Source of the DNA: Nepenthes gracilis
Lineage: Eukaryota; Streptophyta; Magnoliopsida; Caryophyllales; Nepenthaceae
Direction: 5' to 3'
Assembly: GCA_033239525.1 (NCBI GenBank)
Contig: BSYO01000031.1
Span: forward strand, 3,504,467-3,568,466
DNA: 64,000 nt
Under the pieces are notes generated by a model, which did not search any database, was not told where the DNA came from, and saw only the letters and a program-made list of their open reading frames with translations. Positions 9,250 through 21,500 of this stretch are shown here, one piece after another; positions within the stretch are counted from its first letter, which is position 1; the number at the start of each line of letters is the position of its first letter. A program made the translations under genes and the position numbers.

Positions 9250-10392
9250 TATGCGCTGCTTCTTCCTCCTAGTCTCTTTGCTCCTCGCCTGTCCTCCGTG
9301 CTCCCGGGCCTGGCCGGGTGATCATGTTGACTACTCTTGCTGCAATCCGGTTCCTGAGTGGCGTCTGTTCTTGCCCCTCTTCATTAGCTGCTCCCGGGTT
9401 CTGTCCAGGTCCTTTGACGAACCGAGTAAGATGTCCCCTACAAATCAGATCTTCAATTTCCCTCTGCAGTGTCTTGCAGTCTTCGGTTGAGTGGCCCAGC
9501 GGAGCGGTGGAAGTCAAGATGACTTAGACTGATTTCCAGAGTCCTTTTTCGCAGTCTTTGGCCACTTCAGAAACTTTTCCCCACGGATCTGCATCAAGAC
9601 GTTGGAGCGCGTGTCCGTCAAGGGTGTGAAGGTGGTGGGCCCGTAGGTAGTCTCGCGTTCCTCGAGGGCCATACGGTGAAAGACATGCCTTTGGAAGGAA
9701 GCGGGGTGTTCTCCGCCAAAAACTTTCTCTTTCCTTCTCCAGAATAGGCCGAGGCCGATCCGCCCCTCTGACCTTTTGCTTCGTCGGCCTCTTCGCAGCA
9801 AAGATAGGCCAGTAATGGATTCCGCCTCGCGAATGTCCGGGATTCTTATGGGCCAAATGCTTGAAGAAATCTCCATAAGTGAGTCCGAGATGAAGCCGCC
9901 CAACTTCATCTCCTCGGTAATCGGGAATCCTTTCGGCCTCGGCCACGATTAAAGCGATCCAGAAGCGCCATGGGTTCTCTCGGTTTACGCTTTATGTGGG
10001 AGAGGTGCCATGACCGGTTCTCTTCCCGTCGGCTCGATGCATACCGAGCCAGAAAAGGTCCGTGAGTTCACTAAGCGCTGATATGTAATGCAACTCGAAG
10101 GGAGATGGTGAAACCAGATTCTGGCGTCTCCCTTCAGTGTAAGTGGGAAGCAGCGGCACATCACCGAGTCTTCTAGCCCTTGCAGACTCAGATGGGTGCG
10201 AAAGTGATCCAAATAGTCAACCGGATCACCGCCTCCATCGTATAAGTCCGGGGATGGCATCTGAACAACTTGACGGTGGGCCGGTTCGCTCAGGATTTCA
10301 AAGTAGTGAAAGGTGACTGTCCAAGTCGATGGCACGTTCAATCGATCTCGGGAACACGTGGTTTCAGATTTGGTCCACTCGTGGATCGGCAC
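9250..10392 (-). pseudogene. gag region of the Tat element (frameshifted)
   Basis: The capsid-like core DLYDGGGDPVDYLDHFRTHL, then CFPLTLKGDARIWFHHLP, lies at about 10100-10290. Further along, DYLRAHHLHTLDGHALQRLD (about 9600) and HSTEDCKTLQREIEDLICRG (about 9450) match the C-terminal part of Tat gag, where the HSTEDC is the relic of the zinc-knuckle-like segment. At least three frames are used. Sequence from 10400 to about 10860 is probably the gag N-terminus, without recognisable motifs. Confidence 0.8.
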
Positions 10393-11067
10393 GAGTGGCG
10401 TTTGCTGATCTCTTGGAGTTGAGAAAATTCCTCAACTCCGTCTTGTTTCCAGTGGGTTCAGCAGCCGGTCGGCTGCTGCCTCCTGTGGATCTAGCACCAG
10501 TGGAGACTCGCTCTTGGGAATGTATGACGGTCCGCCCGAGTGTCGGGGGATTTCTTCGTTTCTACCGTGCCACCCGAGGCTCTCCGTCGGAGATGTGCTC
10601 CCGAGAGCGTTCCATTGGCCTGCTCGCCAGAACGCGGAGGATCCGGAGCAAAGTTATTTATCCGATTTTCGGGCCTCTTAGCCGGCTTCTTCTTCCTCCG
10701 GCCACCCTTCTTGGTGGCAAGAGCGGGGAATCACTTTCGACGCTTAATAACCTCCAACACAAATCGGGTGGAGTCGCTTGTTATATCGGGAGTTGTTCTT
10801 TCGCCGCAGCGGTTGGAGCAAAGCGATTGTTAGCTTTGCATCCGCTCCAATATGATTGTTCAAGGTAAGGCGGTGAAACTTCGCCGAGGCCCCGTTTGAC
10901 GAGTGACATCATATCACATACATGGCCCCGGGTCGGGATTAACAAAGATCTCTAGCGTGATTGGAAAGCTCATGTGCTCTCGTGTTCACCATTGTAGAAG
11001 AAAAAAGGTGACAGAGAGAGTTCGTGCGAATTCTTGGTGATAGGCTTTTCGTAAGCGCTTCCTCCAA

Positions 11068-11085
11068 ACCCTGATTTTGCGCCAA
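11068..11085 (-). promoter_or_regulatory. candidate primer-binding site
   Basis: Directly inside the 5' LTR, the minus strand reads TTGGCGCAAAATCAGGG. The TGGCGC start fits the complement of a tRNA 3' end (...GCGCCA), but the next bases do not fit the usual plant tRNA-Asp form, so the priming tRNA is unassigned. Confidence 0.4.
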
Positions 11086-12416
11086 TGATGCACTGATCCG
11101 ACTTGAATTATTCGAATTCTTCGGGATGGTTCAAACTGCTCCGTTCACTGAGTATGAATCTTGCACACCACTAAAGCAAACGAGAGGTCATTTAAAATCC
11201 TTTTAACGGCCAGAATTTAAGGCCCGAATTTCGTTTTATAGTCGATAAATAGCCTTCAATGGAAGGAATCGAAAGAGAGTAAAAGCAACGGAGAGGGGAA
11301 AGGAGTGTCTTGTTCCGGATGTCGAAAACGCAAGTGCCTTTCGTATTCTGGATGGTGGGAAAAGCGTAAAACGTGTGTAAGGACGTTCGTTGCCTTGGAG
11401 TTAATTTGTGTTTGAGTGTTTGAGAGTTTTCTTTGATGGGAACCAGAACTTGCTTCTCAGAGCACTTAGGGTTTAGTCACAAATGCCTGATGTCTCGGTG
11501 AGATGAGCTTGAAGAAAGAGAAAGAGTCTGTCAGTATAGTAAAAGCATCCACGAAAGCATGCCCTGGATGGTGGATCCGGGGCCTCTTTTATGGCAAAGG
11601 TGGCGATCCTCCTTCTTTGGAAGGGAGGATCGCCCATCGGATCTCGGGGGCCGCCTTCCTTCCGGAGGTGATGCTTGTTTAGTGATTGTGGAGGATTGTT
11701 TCATTTCGAGGCCATCAACCACTTTCAGTTAGCCTCCTTCTTTATCATTTGAGGTTCCTGGCCGATTCAAAGGCAAGGAGTTGGAAGGACCTCATGTGCG
11801 CCTTCCTTATTTGAAGGGCGCCAATCTTACCGATATTTCCTTTAAGATCGTGGAATATCTGGAAGATCGCAGGCTGGCTTTTTATGACATCGATGGGCCT
11901 AAACGGTCGGCCAAGTCATTAACAATGTTAGAAAGCTTTTCGGGGCCAATGCAGCAAGCGCGGACGGCCAACGCAGGTGACGCTCATGTGTGCGTGTTGG
12001 GCCGCCCCTTATGAAGGGCGTCCGTCGTTGGCATCCATTTGGGCCATGGGCCCGAGTGAGTCGGGCCCACTCATAGGCGGCCTCGTTTGGGCCTGGGTAT
12101 GGGAGGAAGCGAGGCCAACGCCCGAAGCCGACTGTCCTTGTGCCGTATTCATGGAGAACGAACGGGGAGAGGCGGGCGGCCACCAATCGACGATGGCGTG
12201 GTAGAGAATGGAATAATCATCGCTGTTGCAAAGCCTCAGCGCCCAACAAACCTGGCCAACGCGGGTTGACGCCATAATAATCGGGCCGTCCGACCGTCAA
12301 CGCCAACGTTGACCGTCCCTGGGCCTTTGGTTCCGCCCGTCTTCCGGGCCACTGTAAACGCTGAACATTAACATTTGACTTTTTTCGGCCATTATTAATT
12401 ATCGTGATACCCATCA
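11086..12416 (-). repeat. LTR (5' LTR of the Tat element)
   Basis: This 1331-bp direct repeat of 764-2038 has termini TGATGC...CCATCA. A TATA-like CCATAAAAGAGGC on the minus strand (11582-11594) would start transcription toward gag. It is followed outside by the right target duplication ATTTG at 12417-12421. Confidence 0.92.
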
Positions 12417-12421
12417 ATTTG
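12417..12421. repeat. target-site duplication ATTTG, right copy
   Basis: Exact match to 759-763; marks the right boundary of the Tat insertion. Confidence 0.9.
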
Positions 12422-13361
12422 TAATTGGTAAAGGATTAAAATATCTATATTATAAAAAAAATGACAAAATAAAACTGTTATCATTTAAAAAGAAAATTAA
12501 AAAAAATATTTAATCCCAACTGTTTGATACTTGATTCAAAGACTCGGGTCCGTGTAAGTGGGCATTCTCCTCGTTCTGCAGGGATCCCCCACTCTCGAAA
12601 TCTTGTAGTTTTTCTTAAAATCATGCAAATCCGGTTGGGTTGCGTAAGATGCATGTAATAGAGCGTGGGACCGATTGAGCCTACTTAAAAAATTTTATAT
12701 ATAGAGGAAAAAATAGATATAAATATAATAATCGTTAAACTAAAATTTTAAAAATCGTACTGAATTTTTTAATTGATCTTTATAAAATTTATTTTTTGGT
12801 CACTGTAACTTGCCTTTATAAACTTTGTTGAATTTTGACTAATATTAAGAATATCATTTCAAATATATCATATTAAACATTTTAAAATTATAGAAATATT
12901 GACCCACCTAAAAAAAAAAAAAAAATCAACTATAAAATGAATTGGTTTGGTTGTTATTATGTCTTCTGTTGTATGCCTACTTATGAAACTGTAAGATAAA
13001 TGAGATTTAACTTAAAACTTTATAAATTTTCCATTCAGAATTTAAGGTGATAAATTTTGGTTTTATAATGGTCACTCTAAATATTAAATTTTCTTATTAT
13101 TTAAATAATTTATTATTTTATCTTTTAGTATAACTCATCCTTTGCTGAGAAAAAACCTTCAGGGTCTGTTTTCTATAGTTTCAAATGACAGTCTATATAG
13201 ACCTTTTATAATCGATATAGAGTTGTTATATGGATGCTTTTTAGATACCTTCTAAACATTATCAGGTAATATAATGATATTTATTTATTTATCTATTTTT
13301 ATATAATTAATAAATCAGACTGTATAACGATGGATGATATGATATTATGGATTTTTAGTTT

Positions 13362-13561
13362 CTACTCCTCTAAAAGAGAGGTTGATTCAATCTTTTTTAG
13401 TCACAACCGTCTGATTAATATTGGACGGATGATATTAGTATTTTTTAATAGTTAATACAAATTAAATAATATTTTTTAATAATAAATAATATAATTGTTT
13501 GATTAATATTAAACGATTGTAATTAATAGGGATTGAATCAACTCTTTTTTTAAAGGGGTAG
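13362..13561. mobile_element. MITE, 200 bp
   Basis: The left end (CTACTCCTCTAAAAGAGAGG, then TTGATTCAATC) and the right end (GATTGAATCAACTC, then a T run, then AAAGGGGTAG) form an imperfect terminal inverted repeat of about 28 bp. The interior is AT-rich and non-coding. No target duplication is clear, so the superfamily is open. Confidence 0.6.
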
Positions 13562-14043
13562 GCTATTTGAATCAATGATCTCGCTTATTAATATTAATAT
13601 TAACATTAATAACTTTATTTCCTTTGAAGGGATCTCTATGCCAATTATATAGTGGAGACTTTGAGGCGATAATTGTCCGTTGGATCAATCAAATTAGAAG
13701 ATGGCCTTCATTATGGAATGATTTCTCTTGGTGAAAGACATGCCTTTGGGAAGGAAGTTTGTCATATGTGGCACCGATGTGTAAAAAAAAGTGTTTTATT
13801 AAATGTCCGATCAATTTATAATTTGTTTGTAATCTACTCATTATATATAGGATCTATTAAAATAAAAAAATTTTAAAATTAATTAAATGGCTTGCATATA
13901 AAAATTGATTCATAGATGGATAGTAGATGAACAAGGTAATCAATATTTCTGTTAAATACTTACATGTGCTGCACTAATTAAGCCATGCACACATTATATT
14001 AGTGCAGTAGTGAAAATCTATATGATTGCTTTATCAAGAGTCT

Positions 14044-14063
14044 ATATATATATATATATATAT
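14044..14063. repeat. (TA)n microsatellite
   Basis: About ten TA dinucleotides. Confidence 0.9.
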
Positions 14064-16185
14064 GATTGCTGTATTATGCCTAAACCTAGAGAATATGATG
14101 TTCAGTTGCGGCTTACATTTAGTCAAGATTTACGGTTCATTTAGTTGTTCAAATAAATGAAATATCTGAGTTAGTTGTTCAAATGGCAGCATATCTGAGT
14201 GTTTGAATATGGTTCATTTAGTTGGGTGGCAGGTTAACTTTACGGTTTGCTAAGGCGAGGTCTTCAAATTGACAAATATTAATTGTCCATAATTAGTTTA
14301 ATCTTTAAACGTCAACCATCTCCGGTCAACCTAAGGATTAAAATGTGTATAATAGTAGTTAAAATAATCAGTTTTTAAGTGATTTAATCACTTAAATTAT
14401 GGCATGTTATTTTCCTTTTGAATATTGTTAGCAATTGCTGTTATAATTATAAATATGTACATTTTTTCCTGAAAAAGGAGATGGAGTCTGAAAAACAGAG
14501 AACGCATAGCATAACCCTCTAGCGTACTTGTTCTTGTATGAGTATACGGACCTAGATCTTTTAGTTTCTCTCTTTCATCTGTTCAATCTCTCCTATATTT
14601 CACTTTTTTTTTTTTTTTTAGAAAACTTATTAATTTGAGCATTACAAATATTCTAAAAGGTGAATTTCAATTGTCAAAGGATATTCCTTCTTGCAGCATT
14701 CTCCCTCAAGAAGGCAGCCAAGGAAGCGCTTGTTCACCAGTTGCATCAAACATTAGAGTTGTGGCTGCTCAACTTCAAAACATGTTGAGCATGTTGAAAT
14801 CCTTTTGAGACAAATTTAAGAACTAATTTTGTCTAGTTGAGATCTTTCACTCATAAGTTTAACCTCAGAGAGGAAATCTAAAGGTAAAAGAGCCTTTCTC
14901 TATGGGGAGCAACTCTTTGCCAAAGTCACTCATAGTTCTCAAGGTGTGAAATTGATTTATTTTCTCTTGACTTAAAAGGTCGTCTTAATTTGAGGTTAGG
15001 GAGAAAAGCCTAGTGCGACAAAATTCCTAGTCCACTAAGAATTTTGATGCCATTCCAATCGAGATGATAGGTCATCCATGTACTATTAAAAGTTTATAAC
15101 AATAGGTCTTTTAAGGAAGCTTTATAAGCTAGACTATCCAATTGTATCGTATCCCATTTACCTCCAAGTTAAAGTGGCACAGGTTGTTATGATATAGGTA
15201 TAAGTAGATAATAACCAAATATAAAACAACATAATATCCATATATTTTTTTTCATAGTGGTCACAGTCTGTGATTAAATTGAACCCTATTGAGTCTCCAA
15301 ATAAAATTTACCAACTTGCTAAAAGGCCCAAATAATAACCCACAAGGAGGAGCATCTAGCTAATATCCAAACCAACATGATATGATATATTGGCAAGCCT
15401 AAAAGCAGGTGATAATTATTAATAAATAAATTATAATAAAAATTTCTCCTTTTCCTTATATTAAAGAACCTAAATATAATACTCAAAGCAAAGTTAGATG
15501 TAATGAAACTCAAAGACCAAAATAATATAATAGTCATGATACTCAATTGCAGGCACAAAACCAATTAAATTACCCTATCTAGCACCTAAATAAATTCATT
15601 TTAATGGCTTCTTTTTACTAAATTTATCTATAAGAAAAAATATTTATCATATATCCATCAATAATGATGTAAAATTTGTATAAATATCTATGCTGATAAA
15701 GGAATCTTTTGACAATGTAGATAATAATTTTAGTCAATTTAATAAGATCCCAACATAATCATTAAAGGAGTCCAATAATATTTGAATAATGAAAGAAATT
15801 CTAAAAACCTTTTGGTTTATCTGTTTGAGTCTTACAAGTAAATGCAAGGGCCTCCTCTAATCTAATTGATTAGAAAATATGGCAAATTATGAGTTTGAAA
15901 CTCAATAGGTATTAATATATATCAATAAAACATGTCTAATAAAACAGAAATAAAAATAAACAATAATAAAGGGCACTCAAAATCCAATAGATCAAATGTC
16001 CAAATATGTCAAATAGTCAAATATGATTTCATACACATTCGTAATCCATATATAAATATTATATAATTCAAACATATAAAATCTTCTAAATATCCAACTA
16101 ACGGTGAAACGTCATAATGTATTTCAAATTGTATACTCAATTATTTACATAAACTTTTTAAAAATTTTTACACAAACCTTGAGTC

Positions 16186-18120
16186 TCAATTAGAGATAAT
16201 TGAAATAGAGATACCATATAATTTCACAATTTTATTAATGTATAGACGCAATAAATAGTCTATAGAAAATATCACCCTCATGTATAGAAAGTAGGCTGAT
16301 TTGGTCAATCTATCCACAACTACTCTACTTGCATCATAATTTCTCATCATCCTAGATAGATTTGACAAAAAAAATCCAATCTTAATGTGTTTCCATATCT
16401 AGTTAGGAATAGGCAAATGATATAAAAATTTAGAGGTTTCCTATATTCAGTTCTAACCTGGTGACACACTATATATTTTACCATATAAGTTGTAATTTTC
16501 ACTTCATATTATTTCGTCAGAAGAACTTCTTCATATATTGGTATGTTTTTTTTACTTATATATGAATAATGTATTTAGTTCTACGGGCCTTGATTGAGAT
16601 CTCCTCCTTCAAATTTTTGATATTGGGCACATAAATATGGTTTCGAAATCGAAAAACTCTATTTACCTGGGTATTAAAATTGGCTTGTGATTTATCATCT
16701 AATTTTTCGGCAATTTTTACTAAATATGGGTCACTTATTCGATATTCCTTAATCCTTTTGATAATCATCAATTGATTTTAAAAATATGATAAAATTATCC
16801 TTGAACCTTGAGAGTGCAAATGAATATTATAACTTTTTATCTCATCTAACGTCTCCCACTCATTGATCATCAAATGGACGATCATGCCTGAATACTTCCA
16901 ACTCAACTTATCAATATTAACGTTTGGCTTTTTCGGCTAATATTGGATTTTACAATTATAATCCTTTAATAAATTTATCGAGTGACTTTGTCTCATGATC
17001 AACTGCTTTTTTGAGAATAAGTATTTTAGGCTATTGTAATCAAAATAGACAACAAACTTCTTTTTATATAGATAGTATCTTCAAAATTTTAAAATAAAAT
17101 TCACCATGTTAACTATAAATCATAGATGGAGTAATTCTATTTATAGGTTTCAAGTTGCTTTGATTCGTAAGCAATAACATGATCGCATTGCATCAAAATG
17201 TTACTTAAATCTTTCATTGAAGCATCACAATAATTCATAAAACCTCCTAAACTATCCAAATTTGGCAAAATCAATGTAAAAGTTAATCTATCCAGTAATT
17301 TTTAAAAATTTATCTCGCAATATTCATCTCAAAGTAAAGTCATTCGCTTTTGCTTCTAAGTCTGACGCAATAATGATAATATAACTTTTTGAAATTTTTT
17401 CAATAAAGTGTCTATAACATCCGTTTAACCTAAAAAAACTTCAAATTTTCACAACATTTGTTGGTTGCTCCTAATTAGTCACTGTTTCAACTTTGTTCAG
17501 ATATACTAACACTCTTCCCTTAGAAATTACAAGTCCCAAAAATGAGATCTCTTCAAGCCAAATTTAACATTTCTTTAGGTTGGTAATTGATAACATTTTT
17601 CTCAATGTCTATAAGTTGGTTCTTGGATGAGGTTTATGCTCCTCAAAATTTTTCGAATAAATCAAAGTACCATTAATAAATCCACTATGAACTTATCTAA
17701 ATAGGATTGGAAAACTCGATTTATAAAATCTATAAATGTTACAAATACATTCATTAATCCAAATAGCATTACTAAGAACTTATAATGGTCGTATCTTGTT
17801 CAAAATGCTATCTTATATATGTCATAACGCTTAATTCTCAATTGGTGATAACCGAAAATATAAATCTATTATGGAGAAAACCTATGATCATTGTAATTGG
17901 TCGAATAAATAATCAATCATTAGTAGAAGATATTATTTCTGACGGTAATTTTATTTAATTATAATACACAGTCTCATCCTTTTTTTCATGAAGAGTGTCA
18001 ATGTTTTCAATGGTGATACACTCGATTGAATAAATCCCTTTTCCTAACTGCTCCTATAATTGCTATTTTAATTCTTTTAATTAAAATGGAGTCATCTTAT
18101 AATTATAATAAATAACGATC
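16186..18120 (-). pseudogene. degenerate Ty3/Gypsy (chromovirus-like) RT-RNase H-integrase fragment
   Basis: Reading the minus strand from high to low coordinates, diagnostic pieces appear in order. RT pieces: RIKIAIIGAVRKRDLFNRV (about 18050), IYSKNFEEHKPHPRTN (about 17650), the FGLKRSHFWDL region (about 17570). RNase H tail: DYNCKIQY and NVNIDKLSWKYSG (about 16900). Integrase zinc-binding end: ISDPYLVKIAEKL (about 16700). Integrase core: VVVDRLTKSAYFLYMRVIFS (about 16300). These match Del/Tekay-type chromoviruses rather than the Tat element. Stops and frameshifts are frequent, so this is an old dead copy. Confidence 0.75.
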
Positions 18121-18175
18121 TAGTCAAATCTCATAAACGATATATATTATATGATCTGAGATCACATCATATAAT

Positions 18176-19619
18176 TGTGATCGTCACCACATCTGCGTGA
18201 GATACCAACTATAATTCGGATCCAAATCTCATAATCTCATATGCTGAAATCAAAGGCCGGAATGAAAACATACAAATATAAAACATATTATGAGATTTAA
18301 TATATATCTATACGTACGAGACATTCTTATACCAATATATGGGCCAATTCACAAATCTCAAACCATAATCTATACAAATAAATGCAGGAATACAAAGAAA
18401 GCACAAAATCGGAGAGCTAAAGATTTAAAAGATCAATTTGAGAAAGGGTTACACATACTCTTGATATTCTTTAGACATATCAATTGCAATTTAGGCCAGC
18501 AAATTAGGTCATCTGTGTATTCTGTCTCCCATAGATTAGAAACTTGCTCATTATTTTTGTCACACATGGTTTTGAGTGTAACTGTAATTTTAGTAATATA
18601 TTAGGGCGTCCAAATATATTAATTTTTGTTAATTTCTTATAATAATTCTCAGATCACAAATATCAACCCCTCGGGTCTCGAACCACTTTGGTCCCACAAA
18701 GTAGCAACCTTGTCCCCCGGTAGTATGCATGTGGACTGATATAAGGTTTGGTTCATTGTTCTATAACAAACGGATATATAAAATGCATATACATATACCG
18801 TTTTGGTATCCACAAATAACAAAACCCTCCAAAATCATAGATACTGATGTAAAACTATCGAATGACCAGTAAAACACACATGCATGTATACAATAAATAG
18901 ATGGAGTGTATAAAAATAACATGTATGTAAATAAAATCTCTAAAATATATACAAATATTATCGAACACGAAAACAAACCAAGGATTTGGCTTACGGATAT
19001 TTGTTTCAATCTTATGTTCTACAAATCAAGAAAAAGGATGTTCGAAAATATCCGAATTATAATTTCTCTCTCCTCTGCTATGCATCCATTCTTTCTCTTC
19101 TTGCGCAGCTTCTCTCTCTTGCTACGGTACGCCAACTCGCCCGCGAGCTGCCGCTGCCTCTGCCATCCCTTCCCGATGCACTCTCTCTCCTCCCCGCACG
19201 TTGCTGCTGCCTCTAGCGCCTCTGCTTTCTCTCTCTCTCGGCCGTGAGCCTCCTCAGTGTTGTGCAATCCTTTCCTGCCACACGCTGTCGCTTCCTTCGC
19301 CTCCCCCTCCTCTCCTTCTCCTTCCTTCTTTTCCCTTCTTCCTCTATGCACAAATCCCTCTCCTCTCTCTTTCTCTCTCTCTTGTCCTTTTCTTTTTATT
19401 CTTTTCTTTCTTCCCTTTTTCAGCCGCAATTTTTTATTTTATCTCTCTTTTTTATATGTAAATATATATAACATCTCACCAACACTCGAGCGCCACGTCG
19501 TAATTTTATTTTTTTCTTTAAAATTTCACAATATATATATTATTAATTCGACGCATTTAATAAATTTCAAAATTAATAAACACCTCCAAAAAATATTAAA
19601 TGGAGATCTAGATATTACA
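18176..19619 (-). repeat. probable LTR between two Gypsy fragments
   Basis: On the minus strand the segment opens TGTAATATCTAGATC at 19619, like the TGTAATACCCGATT start of the LTR at 29359. A TATA-like run lies near 19465, followed by a 350-bp purine-rich leader (19440-19040), as in the other LTRs of this window. The far end near 18176 is uncertain and no target duplication was found. Lysine/glutamate-rich open frames in the leader are low-complexity artefacts. Confidence 0.4.
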
Positions 19620-19629
19620 CTATATCTTG

Positions 19630-21500
19630 GACTATAATTGGGATTCTCTTGACTTGGAGCATTGGCCTTTACTCGCCATCCTATTTTCAAAGAACTTTCC
19701 CATTTATTACTTTTGTTTGATGAGTAAGGCTCAATCAAATACTTCGCTATATATCTAGGAGTCCTTGTAAGAACTTCCTGACCCTCTTGACCTCATTCGT
19801 CAGCACCTGTTGGGCAACATAAGATAACTCTGTGAATTTCGTATCTTACTCAACCACCATTTTATTGCCCTATCTTAAGCAATTAAAATCATCCTTTTTA
19901 ATCTCATGGACGCTTAACGGGAAGAATTTATCCATGAAAACCTCCAAAGAGACATTCCATAGGATTTCTTCATTTTTCATTCCCAGTATCCTCCTCTTTG
20001 TTGCCCTCTATCTATCAACTCCTACCTAAGAATTGTAGGCCACAAATTTCACTTTCTCCTCGGGGATAATTTACGACTTCAAATATTTTCTCAATCTTAT
20101 GGATCTAGTTTTCAGCCCTAATTGATCGAACAAATTATCAACTCTTTGCACAGGATATTTATTCTTGATTATAATAGTATTCAACTCTCTATAGTCAATA
20201 CACATCATCAATCCATCCTTCTTTTTATAAAAATATTGGTACTTTCTATGATGGTACACTCAATTGAAGAAATTTTCTCTAATAACTTATGCAATTATTG
20301 TTTTGATTCCTTCAATTCAAATGGGGCTACTCTATAAAGAGCTCTTAAGATCAATGTAGATCTTAGTATCAAACCAATGGTAAACTCAATTTCTTGATTA
20401 GGAGGAAAATCAAGGAATTCTTTTAAGAAAACATCCTCAAATTCTCACTACCAGGATTTTTTCAATAGACATTATGACTTCCATTAATGGTAATATAAGC
20501 CAAATTAGCTTGATACTCATCTCTAATCAAATGGCTTGAATGTGAGCCAATATCAATCCAGATGATTACTTCATGGAATTCCTTTAGAATTGAAAAGGCT
20601 TATACTCATAATACAAAATAAGGTTGTCTTATTAAAATAATCCATACTCACATGACAAATGTCAATTAATTTATCCCAAAATTACATCAAAATTAAGTAT
20701 ATCAAATAAAATTAAGTTTGGCAGCAATTCAAACTCATTGACCCAAATCGAGCACTAGAGATATGTAATGTTAGCCAATAAGGACTTACCCACCAAACTG
20801 GACACCAACAAGACAAAATCCAAAACTTGATGGATCTAGGATCAATTAATTTAGGGCCACAAAGGAATGCGTAGACTCAGGAACAATTAATACATAGACC
20901 ATATAACGAAATATTTGGATAATTCTTTCAATCACCGACGAATCCGCTCTTGCATCCTTTTTCATTGCTCAAAAAGTCTTCCAATGAATAGTAGGTTTCT
21001 TCTTCGTACACCTTGGAGGAAATGGGCAATTTTTCATCATATTATTAATTTGGTCACAATTAAAACAAGCTCCATTCTGTTAGCATTATTTTCCTACATG
21101 TTGCTTGCCATACTGCTCACATACCAACCTGAAGTATTAAGACTTCGTAGGCAAAGATTTGGCTCCAATTACCTTACCTTCTCCTATGCCTTGGACTTAA
21201 TTGGGACTATCTTGGCTTTAAACGGTGACCTTTACTTGCTGACCTTTTCTCAAAGGACTTTTCTCTTTCTTACTCTTATTTGATGAGTAAAACTCGATTG
21301 AGCATTTTACTATAGATTTTTAGCCAGAGTGGCACCAATTGCTTCTTGATTAAATACATTCCATAGAATATCGTCATTCTTCATACATATAATTCTCATT
21401 GAGTTTTCCACCATCTATAAGCTTCCCTTTCAAGCTTGTAAGCCACAAATTTGACTTTCTTTTCTAAAGGATAATTAATGACTTTAAAGACCTTTCCGGT
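19630..21500 (-). pseudogene. rearranged Gypsy fragment: gag, protease region, RT start, second gag piece
   Basis: The minus strand shows a zinc knuckle, CFNCDQINNMMKNCP, at about 21040, a protease-region stretch at 20400-20900, and RT start [16 protein letters not shown] with [15 protein letters not shown] at 20125-20240. There the RT reading breaks off and joins gag sequence (20120 down to about 19630) that duplicates the gag piece at 21200-21480; both share TTGATGAGTAA..CTC.AT. This is a recombinant of two related copies, not one element. Confidence 0.65.

Larger units (their letters stand above)
764..12416 (-). mobile_element. Ty3/Gypsy LTR retrotransposon, Tat lineage, complete but degenerate
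   Basis: An 11.65-kb element lies between two directly repeated LTRs (764-2038 and 11086-12416), each starting TGATGC and ending CCATCA, with perfect ATTTG target duplications. Coding order read on the minus strand is gag, aspartic protease, reverse transcriptase, RNase H, a second archaeal-type RNase H, integrase. The second RNase H is a known hallmark of the Tat lineage. All domains are recognisable but split among frames by many small indels and stops, so it is not autonomous. Downstream of integrase lies about 3.4 kb carrying an extra ORF in antisense orientation plus tandem repeats, also typical of Tat elements. The two LTRs differ by many substitutions and indels, so the insertion is not recent. 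Confidence 0.93.
12422..16150. other. AT-rich intergenic DNA
   Basis: There are no convincing genes. The stretch holds a MITE at 13362-13561, a TA microsatellite at 14044-14063, and from about 15300 onward the weakly recognisable edge of the Gypsy remnants on the minus strand. A 20-odd-bp similarity at 13732-13760 to the Tat gag region (about 9675) is isolated. Confidence 0.5.

Noticed and set aside
13673..13876. 67-residue open frame with a short match to the Tat gag region
   Set aside because: Only about 25 bp are shared and the rest is AT-rich DNA without further similarity.
19019..19429. Lysine/glutamate-rich 136-residue open frame
   Set aside because: Low-complexity purine-rich LTR leader, not a gene.
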